Made by a program: the position numbers and the translations under genes
Shown: in pieces, positions 6,996 through 14,579 of the stretch
Layout of the letters: every line of letters starts with the position of its first letter
Numbering within the stretch: the stretch's first letter is position 1
The notes under the pieces: generated by a model
Databases searched by the model: none
The model's input: only the letters and a program-made list of their open reading frames with translations
Told to the model about the DNA's origin: nothing
Origin: Pseudomonadota bacterium
Lineage (GTDB): Bacteria > Desulfobacterota > Desulfuromonadia > Geobacterales > Pseudopelobacteraceae
Reading direction: 5' to 3'
Assembly (NCBI GenBank): GCA_019352135.1
Contig: JABBNX010000022.1
Location: 1 to 32,320 of the forward strand
Length of the DNA: 32,320 nucleotides

Positions 6996-7688
6996 TTATC
7001 TGCTGTTTATGAACTCTGTGCAAAGTGCCTGAAAGTTTTTACTGACCGAAGCTCGAGAGTTGAATATCTCCGACCCAACGACAAGAGTGTGAGCACCAGC
7101 TTTAACGATTGAAGCGGCAATTGGAAGGTGGATTCCGCCGTCAACCGCAATTTTGACATGTTCAAGGTGGTGGTGGAAGAGCAGTTTATGCAGGCGCGCT
7201 ATCTTGTCCAGGCTTGTCTGGATAAACTCCTGGCCGCCGAATCCCGGTTCGACTGACATTATCAGGGTGAAATCTACTTCTGCCAGAATCTCTTCCAACA
7301 TTATCAGGGGAGTTGCCGGATTAAGGGCAACGCCGGTCCGGGCGCCAAGCGAACGGATGTTACGGATCGTCTGTAACAGGTGTGGACAAGCTTCAATGTG
7401 GACTATTATGCCATCTGCGCCGGCTTGCACGAAGTTGGTGATATACCGGTCAGGATCGATGATCATAAGATGTGCGTGAATCTGTGCGCCGTATTTATTC
7501 TTTAGAGGTTGTAGTGCTTTTACAATATTCGGACCCATACTCAGATTTGGTACGAACAGGCCATCCATAACGTCGACGTGGATAAGCCTGATGCCGGCCT
7601 TCAGTGCCTCTTCGACCTGTTCTCCCAATCGGCAGAAATCCGCGGAAAGGATTGATGCGGCAAATTGTACCGGTTCTATCGCTGCCAT
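6996..7688 (-). CDS. rpe: Ribulose-phosphate 3-epimerase
   Basis: The enzyme interconverts D-ribulose 5-phosphate and D-xylulose 5-phosphate in the pentose phosphate pathway. The 230-residue length is typical. Signature stretches are SILSADFCRLGEQV, LIHVDVMDGLFVPN (metal His and catalytic Asp), HAHLMI (metal His), SVEPGFGGQEFI and KIAVDGGI with the second catalytic Asp. GGIH and VVGSEIF form the phosphate-binding end. The beta/alpha barrel is complete. GAGG lies upstream of the ATG. It follows pgm on the same strand, with a glucoamylase remnant between them, and supplies the epimerase needed by the tkt/tal operon further right. Confidence 0.95.
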   Translation of the reverse strand: MAAIEPVQFAASILSADFCRLGEQVEEALKAGIRLIHVDVMDGLFVPNLSMGPNIVKALQPLKNKYGAQIHAHLMIIDPDRYITNFVQAGADGIIVHIEACPHLLQTIRNIRSLGARTGVALNPATPLIMLEEILAEVDFTLIMSVEPGFGGQEFIQTSLDKIARLHKLLFHHHLEHVKIAVDGGIHLPIAASIVKAGAHTLVVGSEIFNSRASVSKNFQALCTEFINSR

Positions 7689-7703
7689 AGTATATGTGCC
7701 TCT

Positions 7704-7844
7704 TCAAGAGGAATCGCCAACCCCGTATGCGGTCTTGTCGATCACCAGCCCATTGACTGGGTTCGTCTCATTCAGAAAGTAGCTGAATGATTGGTGCTGA
7801 AGCTTTTCCAACTCAGCCTCAGCGGTTAGTTCCCTGCTGCTCAA
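7704..7844 (-). pseudogene. N-terminal stub of a glucoamylase-like (Glycoamylase domain) protein
   Basis: A TTG at 7844 overlaps the pgm stop codon and has GGAGGAG five bases upstream, so the frame is translationally coupled to pgm. The 46-residue product contains LEKLQHQSFSYFLNETNPVN and GLVIDKT, the usual opening of the glucoamylase-like domain (PF10091 type, from memory). Homologues continue with several hundred more residues; here the frame ends at VGDSS and a TGA just before rpe. It is a truncated gene whose initiation signals survive. Confidence 0.65.
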
Positions 7845-9535
7845 AGTTTCTCCTCCAAATATGTATTGCTTGCAAGCCCTCTCCGTCGTGGCTCCTCAGT
7901 CAGAGCATTGTTGACGATCGTCTGCGCTTCCTTCAGGATGGACCGAAGATGATCCACTCCCCGGAAGCTTTCCCCATAAATCTTGTAAATATTCTCGGTT
8001 CCTGACGGTCGCGCAGCAAACCATCCGTTTTCGGTTATTACTTTCACCCCCCCGATGGGCGCGCCGTTGCCCGGCGCGTGGGTGAGGATAGTCTGGATTT
8101 TTTCGCCCGCCAGTTCGGTGAACTTAATCTGCCGGGGAGAAAGTTTCGCCAACAGTTCCTTTTGCTCCGGTGTTGCCGGCGTATCAACCCGGTCATAGGA
8201 CGGCTCACCAAACTTGCGCGTGAGCTCGCGGTAGATTTCGCCGGGGTCGCGACCCATCCGGGCTGTGATTTCCGCCGCCAGCAAAGCCGGAACAATGCCA
8301 TCTTTGTCCGTCGTCCAGACGCTGCCATCCAGACGAACAAAGGAAGCTCCTGCGCTTTCTTCGCCTCCGAAGCCAAGTGAGCCGTCGCGCAAGCCATCGG
8401 CGAACCACTTGAAGCCAACCGGCACCTCATAGAGTTTCCTACCAAGCTTCGCGGCAACCATATCAATCATCCGGCTGCTCACCACCGTCTTGCCTATCGC
8501 AGCTTCCTTGCGCCACTCTGGTCGGTGTTGAAAGAGGTAGAAGATGGCGACGGAAAGGTAATGATTGGGCGGAAGCAAGCCTTCACTTCGAGTGACGATT
8601 CCGTGCCGGTCGTGGTCGGTGTCACAGGCGAAGGCGATCTCGAAGCGATCCTTCAGTCCGATTAAGCTCTGCATCGCATAGGGAGAGGATGGGTCCATAC
8701 GTATCTGACCGTCCCAATCGACCGTCATGAAGCGAAAGGTTGGATCGACAGTTTCATTTACGACCGTAAGGTTCAACCCGTAACGATCAGCAATAGGTCC
8801 CCAAAAGTGGACCCCTGCGCCGCCAAGCGGATCGACTCCCATCCTGATCTGCACGTTTCGAATAACATCCATGTCTATCACGTTGGCAAGGTCGGCAATG
8901 TAGGCATTGAGATAGTCATGCCGGTGCGTCGTGGGGGCGCGAAGAGCATTCTCGAAAGAAATCCTTTTCAAACCCGAAAGGCAATTTTCGAGAAACTCGT
9001 TTGCCTTCGCCTCGATCCAGACAGTGACTGCGGATTCCGCCGGCCCGCCGTGAGGAGGATTGTATTTGAAACCGCCATCCTTGGGCGGATTGTGTGAAGG
9101 CGTGATAACGATGCCGTCGGCGAGTCCGGACGTGCGACCTCGGTTATAGGTGAGAATTGCGTGGGAAACGACCGGGGTCGGGGTAAATTCATCACCCTTC
9201 GAGATCATGACTTCCACCCCGTTTGCCGCCAGCACCTCAAGCGCGCTGGCAAAAGCCGGCACCGAGAGCGCATGGGTGTCCATGCCCAGATACAGTGGGC
9301 CATCGATCTGCTTCTGCTGCCGGTACAGGCAAATGGCCTGACTGATGGCGAGGACATGCCATTCATTGAATGACGTATCAAAAGCGGAACCTCGATGTCC
9401 AGATGTGCCGAACGCCACCCGCTGCGCCGGGACCGAAGGATCAGGCACTTCTGTATAGTAGGCTGAGACAAGCCTGGGTACGTTCACCAGCATTGATGAG
9501 TCTGCAGGTTTACCTGCAAAGGGGCTAACTGTCAT
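7841..9535 (-). CDS. pgm: Phosphoglucomutase (alpha-D-glucose-phosphate specific)
   Basis: The 564-residue protein is of the E. coli Pgm type. It interconverts glucose 1-phosphate and glucose 6-phosphate, linking glycogen or sugar-nucleotide metabolism to the pgi/zwf genes. [10 protein letters not shown] is near residue 43, the phosphoserine loop [15 protein letters not shown] is near 146, and the Mg-binding loop [10 protein letters not shown] is near 305. [10 protein letters not shown] carries the sugar-binding Glu/Ser pair, and [14 protein letters not shown] is the C-terminal phosphate-binding motif. All four domains are present. The start is ATG 9535, six bases after the stop of an upstream remnant frame, with a weak ribosome binding site. 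Its end overlaps the start of the glucoamylase stub. Confidence 0.95.
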   Translation of the reverse strand: MTVSPFAGKPADSSMLVNVPRLVSAYYTEVPDPSVPAQRVAFGTSGHRGSAFDTSFNEWHVLAISQAICLYRQQKQIDGPLYLGMDTHALSVPAFASALEVLAANGVEVMISKGDEFTPTPVVSHAILTYNRGRTSGLADGIVITPSHNPPKDGGFKYNPPHGGPAESAVTVWIEAKANEFLENCLSGLKRISFENALRAPTTHRHDYLNAYIADLANVIDMDVIRNVQIRMGVDPLGGAGVHFWGPIADRYGLNLTVVNETVDPTFRFMTVDWDGQIRMDPSSPYAMQSLIGLKDRFEIAFACDTDHDRHGIVTRSEGLLPPNHYLSVAIFYLFQHRPEWRKEAAIGKTVVSSRMIDMVAAKLGRKLYEVPVGFKWFADGLRDGSLGFGGEESAGASFVRLDGSVWTTDKDGIVPALLAAEITARMGRDPGEIYRELTRKFGEPSYDRVDTPATPEQKELLAKLSPRQIKFTELAGEKIQTILTHAPGNGAPIGGVKVITENGWFAARPSGTENIYKIYGESFRGVDHLRSILKEAQTIVNNALTEEPRRRGLASNTYLEEKL

Positions 9536-9541
9536 GTTTTT

Positions 9542-9658
9542 TCACTCTAGCTGACTACGTATTGCTTTTAATTCCTGCCGACGTTTTTCCGTGATCTTGG
9601 GATATTCCATCTTTAGTTCATTGAGCGCATCAAGGAGTATTTGGGATAAATTAACCGG
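9542..9658 (-). pseudogene. C-terminal end of an unidentified protein
   Basis: The frame reads VNLSQILLDALNELKMEYPK then ITEKRRQELKAIRSQLE and stops six bases before pgm. It is helical, charged and protein-like, but starts after a TGA with no start codon. It looks like the 3' end of a gene that preceded pgm, possibly a kinase or sugar-metabolism gene; I cannot name it. Confidence 0.4.
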
Positions 9659-9752
9659 TCAGCCCAGGGGTCAAATCGGTCGGTGTCTTGGGTTCAGGTT
9701 TTGGATCGGCTTTTTTGACTTGATCAAAATCCGATACGCATTGCTCGCACAT
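9651..9752 (-). CDS. Small 33-residue CxxC protein or fragment related to the 11079-11318 protein
   Basis: From ATG 9752 the product begins MCEQCVSDFDQVKKADPKPE and ends PKTPTDLTPGLTG. The KADPKPEPKTPTDLTP part resembles KADAKPEDKAKPE and KAPSDLTPQLV in the 79-residue protein at 11079-11318, which suggests a shared origin. An AGGAGG is present but about 20 bases upstream, too far for efficient use. It may be a truncated paralogue rather than a functional gene. Confidence 0.35.
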   Translation of the reverse strand: MCEQCVSDFDQVKKADPKPEPKTPTDLTPGLTG

Positions 9753-9783
9753 TGATGGCTGAACCGCTCCAAACCTCCTGGTT

Positions 9784-10596
9784 CTAATCACCTGCCCGCG
9801 TCGGATCATCGGCGCCGAGGGTGCCTTCCGCCGCAATCGTGCCGGCAGTAGTGGGCTTGCCCCTCAGGATCCACTCGAAACCTACGGCTACCAGCGCGCC
9901 CAAGACTGGTCCCGCCATATAGATCCACGCAGTGCCAAGGTCGCCACGTATTAAGTCCGGCGCCAATGACCGCGCCGGGTTCATCGAGGCGCCGCTGATG
10001 GGTGCCGCCCAAAGACCCGCCAAAGCAATATAGCCACCCACTGCAATGGCGCCGTTGGCGCCGATGTTGCGCGCCCCCGAGGCCGTACCCAGGATCGTAT
10101 TCATCAGCCCGGCGGTCAACACCACCTCCATTGCCAGTGCTGCTGCGCTGCTGACGCCAAGGCCCGGCACAGTGGCACCCAGCGCGCCGACAGTGGCAAA
10201 CATGGCCCGCAGGAACAGCGTCGCCGCGATGGCGCCGATCATCTGCGCCATAACGTAGCCCGGCACCCGGCCCCAGGGGAAATTGCCCCGCACGGCAAAT
10301 GCCAAGGTGACGGCTGGGTTCAAGTGCGCCCCGCTCACCGTGCCCATGAAGTAGATGATCGCCATCACCATGAGCCCGGGCGCGACCACAATCATTCCCA
10401 AGGTGACAGCACCACCGCTTTTGGCGGCAACTACCCCGCCGCCGGCAGCAACAAGTACCAGCAGGAACGTACCCCAAGCCTCGGCAAAAAGGCGACGCCA
10501 CTCGTACGCCGGATCCAGGAAGTCAGGAGACAGCTGCTGTCGAACCATGCGTTCCTGCTGTGCCTTTTTATGCCCGGTATTGCGAAACACGCTCAT
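9784..10596 (-). CDS. Aquaporin / MIP-family channel
   Basis: Six membrane segments and two re-entrant NPA loops are visible: SGAHLNPAVTLAFAV in the first half and SGASMNPARSLAPDLI with the selectivity-filter Arg in the second. The fold is therefore a complete aquaporin conducting water or small neutral solutes across the inner membrane. The N-terminal extension is polar (KKAQQERMVRQQLSPDFLDP) and the C-terminus is a short hydrophilic tail. I choose ATG 10596, with GGGGG about six bases upstream and an ATGA overlap with a short preceding frame; ATG 10620 has no binding site. The MIP subfamily is uncertain. Confidence 0.85.
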   Translation of the reverse strand: MSVFRNTGHKKAQQERMVRQQLSPDFLDPAYEWRRLFAEAWGTFLLVLVAAGGGVVAAKSGGAVTLGMIVVAPGLMVMAIIYFMGTVSGAHLNPAVTLAFAVRGNFPWGRVPGYVMAQMIGAIAATLFLRAMFATVGALGATVPGLGVSSAAALAMEVVLTAGLMNTILGTASGARNIGANGAIAVGGYIALAGLWAAPISGASMNPARSLAPDLIRGDLGTAWIYMAGPVLGALVAVGFEWILRGKPTTAGTIAAEGTLGADDPTRAGD

Positions 10597-10691
10597 ACAG
10601 CCCCCAGTTCTTTGCTGCATCGTTTCGACCAGATCAGCGGCAGTATTCGAGTCTGTTTATCTATCGGGTTAATCTCTCCCATTTTTCTCAT
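10593..10691 (-). CDS. Doubtful 32-residue frame coupled to the aquaporin start
   Basis: ATG 10691 has TGAGG upstream, and its TGA overlaps the aquaporin ATG (ATGA). The product, starting MRKMGEINPIDKQTRILPLI, matches nothing I know. It may act as a leader that couples translation from the DUF4396 end, or be chance. Confidence 0.25.
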   Translation of the reverse strand: MRKMGEINPIDKQTRILPLIWSKRCSKELGAV

Positions 10692-10696
10692 GAACC

Positions 10697-11076
10697 TCAC
10701 ATCATCTCTTTGATGCCAGAGCGGAGCAGCCACCAGTTGACCGGGTAGCTGGTTAGAAAGCCGCACAGCATTGCAAGCTGCCGCAATGGAGCGTGGCCTT
10801 GCCGACCATCACGGGAAATGGCGTCGCGCTCTTGTCCGCCGGCTCGCGCGCTTCGGTTTTCGCGTTCATGACCGCCTCCATGGTTGCGCGCCGTCCATAG
10901 CGAAAATAGGCCCAGACCGTAAGCATCGTTCCGAACAATGCCACGACCGGCCAGACGACGCTCATAATCCACATGTGTTGCGGATGACGCATCTCGTCAA
11001 TCATGATCACCCCGGCAGAAATGAAGCCGAGAACCAGCGCAAAAATGGAGACGAGGTGGAGCCAGTGCGGAATCAT
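10697..11076 (-). pseudogene. DUF4396 protein with an internal deletion and frameshift
   Basis: The frame from ATG 11076 begins MIPHWLHLVSIFALVLGFIS, contains DEMRHPQHMWIMSVVWPVVA and a WAYFRYGRR turn, and reaches GKATLHCG, all DUF4396 features. It then ends within a few codons (stop 10753). The next frame carries the expected C-terminus, GFLTSYPVNWWLLRSGIKEM. The conserved Cys/Gly-rich middle between HCG and GFL is missing, so part of the coding region was deleted and the join is out of frame. DUF4396 genes commonly accompany bc complexes and copper or cytochrome genes, from memory. The start directly follows the 79-residue gene (two bases after its TAA). Confidence 0.75.
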
Positions 11077-11078
11077 GG

Positions 11079-11318
11079 TTACGCCTCTTCCTCAGGTTTC
11101 GCTTTGTCTTCAGGCTTGGCATCGGCTTTTTTTTCATCTGCCAGATTGTCGCGCTCCGCCCTCTCCAATTCCTCAATGGCTTGAACCTCTTGGCGCCCCA
11201 GGTCCTCGTAGAGTTGATGGACTCGCTTTACGAGTTGCGGCGTCAAATCGGACGGGGCTTTGGCTTTAGCCTCGGGCTTGCCCTCGGTTTTGTTGATCGT
11301 GTAGCCATAGACACTCAT
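11079..11318 (-). CDS. Small charged protein of the cytochrome bc operon
   Basis: The 79-residue product begins MSVYGYTINKTEGKPEAKAK, continues PSDLTPQLVKRVHQLYEDLG and ends in a Lys/Glu/Asp-rich tail. It has no membrane span and is likely an extended, helical cytoplasmic protein. It lies between the cytochrome b/c gene and DUF4396 on the same strand with gaps of 2 and 10 bases, so it is co-transcribed and may be an accessory of the complex. Short proteins opening MSxYGYT occur at this place in related bacteria, from memory. The biochemical role is unknown. Confidence 0.75.
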   Translation of the reverse strand: MSVYGYTINKTEGKPEAKAKAPSDLTPQLVKRVHQLYEDLGRQEVQAIEELERAERDNLADEKKADAKPEDKAKPEEEA

Positions 11319-11328
11319 TGCACCAAAC

Positions 11329-13245
11329 TCAGGAGTTTTTCTTCCCTGTGCCGCTGCTCTTCCTCAGGAAATACATGCCGAGTGCCGCTACCATAACGAG
11401 CGCAAAAATCCCTGCCACGGCACCAAGAAATATTCTAGGCTGTAATCCGGGATGGGTGATCTCTCCTCTGTTCACGCCGTTCAGGTTGAGTATGTAGGCT
11501 TCAAGATCGGATATTTCCTCCTGGGTAAGTGACTGGGTATCGCCGAAAGCTGGCATGTGCAGCACGGGATGGGGACCGGCCGGGTGCGAGCCATGCTGGA
11601 TGATCAGGTCGATAGTGGTCGCGAAGAGCTTCGGAGAGATATTGTAAAGACTCCGGTCGATTGGGTTTAATGCCGGCACCATCAAATCCGTCGAACCGGG
11701 GTTGGAAACATGATCAGTTCCACGGGGACCATGACACTTAACGCAGTTCTTTTCGAACAGAAGAGCGCCGTGTTCGGCACTCCCGATAATGAAAGCCGCT
11801 TTCCCCGGTACCCGAGCAGCCACATTGGCGGCAGCGGCGGAAGAACCAGCAGTGGCACCGGAAGATGCCCCGCCGACGGCTGGTGCGCTTTCGCTTTTCA
11901 GGCTCAGAAGATAGTCGGCAAGTTGGTCGATCTGTTGTGCGGCCAGTGCGGAAAATGCAGGCATGACCGATTGCGGATCATGGGCTTTAGGCGAGCGGAG
12001 CTGCGTCCGAAGCCACTTCATGGACCGGCCTTTCATTCCCTCACCGGAGAGGTTAGGCCCGACATTGCCGCCGCTGCCGTTTACTCTGTGGCAGCCTGCG
12101 CACCCCTGTGATTGGAATAGCGTCCTGCCCATGGAGATATTCTTCGTCTGAGCGATTGATGCTGCCGGGGAAGTCTCACCCTTTTTCTGCCCGGCGCCCG
12201 GCTTGCTGTAGTAACCAACAATGGTCAGCACGATCAGCCCCAATATGGCAAGCGCACCGAGCGACATGGCACGGAGACGACGTCCGGGGGAATGCTCCGC
12301 TTTTCGATCGAAAAACGGCAGCAGCACCAGTACGAGAATCCCCAGTGCGGGAATCCCTACCGTGCCAACGGGCTCAAGTTTGCCGGGGAAAAATTTTAGA
12401 GACTCATACAGGAAGAGGAAATTCCATTCCGGTTTTGGAGTATACAACGTGTCGAGCGGATCGGCCGGTCCGGCAAAAGGAGGGGGGGCCAGTACAACCA
12501 GTGCTATTAGAATAATGAAGAGTATTGTGCAGGAGAGCGTGTCCTTGAAAAGCTGATCCGGCCAAAATTGACCTTTCCGGGCACGTTTTGCCTCGTCCCA
12601 GGGACCGACGCTGCCGTTCCGGCGGAACGCTACAAGATGGATTCCGACCATGGCGAAAAGGGCTCCCGGAATTATAGCAATGTGGAGCACGAACATTCGG
12701 GAAAGTGCGAGCTGCCCCATCGTCTCTCCACCACGCATCAACTGCTTGGTCAGATTGCCGATAAATGGGACCGTGCCGGCGATGCTCGTTCCCACCTCGG
12801 TTGCCCAGTAACCTCGTTCATCCCACGGTAGAGGAGCGCCGGTGAAGCTCATTGCAAGGGTTATGAGAAAAAGTCCCACTCCTGCCAGCCAGGTCAACTC
12901 CCGGGGGTTCTTGTACGCCGCCCAGGTAAAAACCCTGATGGCGTGGCACAACAACAGAATAACCATGGCGTTGGCACCCCAGTAGTGGAGACCGTGGATC
13001 AGCCACCCGAAGGGTACTTCGGTGCGCAGGTAATTGACGCTGTCGTAGGCATGCTGTACCGTGGGCACGTAATAGAAAAGTTGCCAAACCCCGGTTGCCG
13101 CCTGTATGGCGAATGTGAACAGGAGGAGGCTGCCGAAGACATAGGCGTAGCTACTTCCCCCGAGAATTTCCTCTTCCAGGCCCAGTCTAATCAGGTCGGA
13201 AAGTGGCCAACGCTTGTTGATCCATTTTCCCAGGCGGGTCAGCAT
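11329..13245 (-). CDS. Fused cytochrome b/subunit IV with two c-type haem domains (quinol:cytochrome c oxidoreductase)
   Basis: A single 638-residue chain combines three parts. Residues 1-215 are cytochrome b, with haem ligands His87/His101 and His188/His203 spaced 14 and 15. Residues about 230-345 are subunit IV-like, with KPEWNFLF at 271-278 in the quinol-site position (PEWN instead of PEWY). Then come two periplasmic class I cytochrome c domains with CAGCH (382-386, Met ligand in VMPAF) and CVKCH (501-505, Met in HMPAF), joined by an Ala/Ser/Gly linker. A last membrane helix (604-626) anchors the C-terminus. With the Rieske protein upstream it forms a b6f/bc-like complex moving electrons from menaquinol to periplasmic c cytochromes. 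The gap to the Rieske gene is 12 bases. Confidence 0.93.
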   Translation of the reverse strand: MLTRLGKWINKRWPLSDLIRLGLEEEILGGSSYAYVFGSLLLFTFAIQAATGVWQLFYYVPTVQHAYDSVNYLRTEVPFGWLIHGLHYWGANAMVILLLCHAIRVFTWAAYKNPRELTWLAGVGLFLITLAMSFTGAPLPWDERGYWATEVGTSIAGTVPFIGNLTKQLMRGGETMGQLALSRMFVLHIAIIPGALFAMVGIHLVAFRRNGSVGPWDEAKRARKGQFWPDQLFKDTLSCTILFIILIALVVLAPPPFAGPADPLDTLYTPKPEWNFLFLYESLKFFPGKLEPVGTVGIPALGILVLVLLPFFDRKAEHSPGRRLRAMSLGALAILGLIVLTIVGYYSKPGAGQKKGETSPAASIAQTKNISMGRTLFQSQGCAGCHRVNGSGGNVGPNLSGEGMKGRSMKWLRTQLRSPKAHDPQSVMPAFSALAAQQIDQLADYLLSLKSESAPAVGGASSGATAGSSAAAANVAARVPGKAAFIIGSAEHGALLFEKNCVKCHGPRGTDHVSNPGSTDLMVPALNPIDRSLYNISPKLFATTIDLIIQHGSHPAGPHPVLHMPAFGDTQSLTQEEISDLEAYILNLNGVNRGEITHPGLQPRIFLGAVAGIFALVMVAALGMYFLRKSSGTGKKNS

Positions 13246-13257
13246 ACGATTCCCCTC

Positions 13258-13791
13258 CTAAACACGTATTTTCCGGGAGATACCGGGTTCGAAACGCTCC
13301 CACCCTATGTAGAGTTCACCGTTCTCGATTTTGACGGGAAGTGTGTCGAGCGGTCGGGGAGTCGGTCCTCCGAGCACGGCGCCGTCGAGAGCAAAGACAC
13401 TGCCGTGGCATGGGCAGACAAAATGCCCACTGGCAGCATCCCAGTTATAGTGGCAGCCTAGGTGGGGACATATGGGGGAGAATGCCGTCAATCCGCCGGA
13501 AGGTAGCTTCACAATCCAGACATCGCGGGTGACGTTCTCACGGAGATAGGCATCCTCTACCATGTCGGTAAAAGAAATTTTGGTCGGATGTCCCGAACCG
13601 AGAACCGGGAGTTTTCCGACTCTGGTCCAATGAACGTTCTTCCTTCTCAACGCCGGGCCGAACAGCGAAGAAACAAAAGGCACGGCAAGCACGGCGGCCA
13701 TTACCGTACCTAGAATGAAGGTTAAAACCTTCATAAACTGCCTGCGAGTGGATTCCCATCGTTCACCCGGCGTTGGCGATGCGCTGTCCAT
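13258..13791 (-). CDS. Rieske iron-sulfur protein of the bc-type complex
   Basis: The product has an N-terminal membrane anchor (FMKVLTFILGTVMAAVLAVP) preceded by a twin-Arg motif, STRRQFMK, typical of Tat-exported Rieske proteins. The 2Fe-2S domain has box I CPHLGC and box II CPCHGS; two Cys and two His bind the cluster and the other Cys pair forms the stabilising disulfide. I chose ATG 13791 because GAGGAGAT lies about seven bases upstream; a longer frame from 13833 would add 14 residues without a site. It is the first gene of the operon with the b/c fusion, the small charged protein and DUF4396. Confidence 0.95.
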   Translation of the reverse strand: MDSASPTPGERWESTRRQFMKVLTFILGTVMAAVLAVPFVSSLFGPALRRKNVHWTRVGKLPVLGSGHPTKISFTDMVEDAYLRENVTRDVWIVKLPSGGLTAFSPICPHLGCHYNWDAASGHFVCPCHGSVFALDGAVLGGPTPRPLDTLPVKIENGELYIGWERFEPGISRKIRV

Positions 13792-13947
13792 AACTATCTC
13801 CTCGCAGGTCCGCAAACCGTCAGTTGATCTCAAAACTCATCGAACTTCAGTAACCCGATAACAAGTCATTTACACAATCTGATTGACAGCACCTCGAATG
13901 CCCGGAAAAGTCAGGAAACGGGGTTGCTGGATTAAGTTGAATGTATA

Positions 13948-13973
13948 AGAGCCTCCGAATTCTCAGAGGCTCT
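13948..13973 (-). terminator. Hairpin between the cold-shock gene and the bc operon
   Basis: AGAGCCTC and GAGGCTCT form an 8-bp GC-rich stem around a 10-base loop containing GAATTC. It lies about 20 bases beyond the cold-shock stop. The following minus-strand bases are TATACATTC, so the U tract is poor, but the position fits a transcript end. Confidence 0.55.
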
Positions 13974-13990
13974 GTGATTGATGTGTGAAG

Positions 13991-14191
13991 TTATATTTTC
14001 CTTACGTCTGCGGCCTGAAGTCCTTTCGGACCTTTCACCACTTCGAATTCAACACTATCCCCTTCTTGCAGAGACTTAAAACCGTCACCGCTTATTGCAG
14101 AAAAATGACAGAAGACATCTTCGCTGCCGTCCTGCTCCAGAAAACCGAAACCCTTGCTGTCATTGAACCACTTTACCTTTCCTTTTGCCAT
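13991..14191 (-). CDS. Cold-shock protein (CspA family)
   Basis: The 66-residue protein is a single OB-fold cold-shock domain. [19 protein letters not shown] carries RNP1, with VFCHFSAI as RNP2. [13 protein letters not shown] stretch and QAADVRKI end the domain. It binds single-stranded RNA and DNA and acts as an RNA chaperone. FCHFS, in place of the common FVHFS or FAHYS, is a small variation. The start is the ATG at 14191 (MAKGKVKWF); the frame opens much further upstream but MAKGK is the family start. TAGGAG precedes the ATG by about 11 bases. A strong promoter lies 54 bases upstream. Confidence 0.95.
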   Translation of the reverse strand: MAKGKVKWFNDSKGFGFLEQDGSEDVFCHFSAISGDGFKSLQEGDSVEFEVVKGPKGLQAADVRKI

Positions 14192-14244
14192 TTGCTTGAC
14201 CACTCCTACCTTTTGATTTATCCAGGAAAACTGAACATTGGTAA

Positions 14245-14272
14245 AGCATAACCGCTTTGTGTTCAATGTCAA
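14245..14272 (-). promoter_or_regulatory. Sigma-70 promoter of the cold-shock gene
   Basis: On the minus strand TTGACA (14267-14272) is followed after 16 bases by TATGCT (14245-14250). The -35 is perfect and the -10 matches four of six. Transcription would begin near 14238, giving a 5' leader of about 47 bases before the ATG. Confidence 0.7.
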
Positions 14273-14579
14273 TCTGTACTCATTTTTTACAGCTTCCACC
14301 ACTTGAAGGGGTAGAACCTTCAACCAAGTTGCATCTGGGATTTCTGAAGCGCCAAGCGTGAATTTATGTCGAGTTCGAAGCTCGTTTATATGGATGCCCG
14401 GAGTTTTCCCCCAGCGGTTGGACAGTTCCGGCAGTTGAATAAGCTATCGTTTGGCAACCTCGACATGATGTCCGCACGATTGGATCCTCGAACTTCATAT
14501 GGTGCCGCCAATTCTTAAAATATGGCTGCAGCGAGACGACATGCTTCACACCCTGTTCTCATCAGCTCTGCGAACTGGT
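14273..14579. other. Spacer between the exporter operon and the cold-shock promoter
   Basis: No supported gene. One minus-strand open frame (14364-14549) has no ribosome binding site or recognisable motif. No terminator with a U tract is visible after the exporter permease gene. Confidence 0.4.

Noticed and set aside
8044-8466. Minus-strand open frame of 140 codons in pgm
   Set aside because: Alternative frame within the intact phosphoglucomutase gene, with low-complexity Arg/Ser composition.
14364-14549. Minus-strand open frame of 61 codons after the exporter operon
   Set aside because: No ribosome binding site, no motif and ordinary length for chance.
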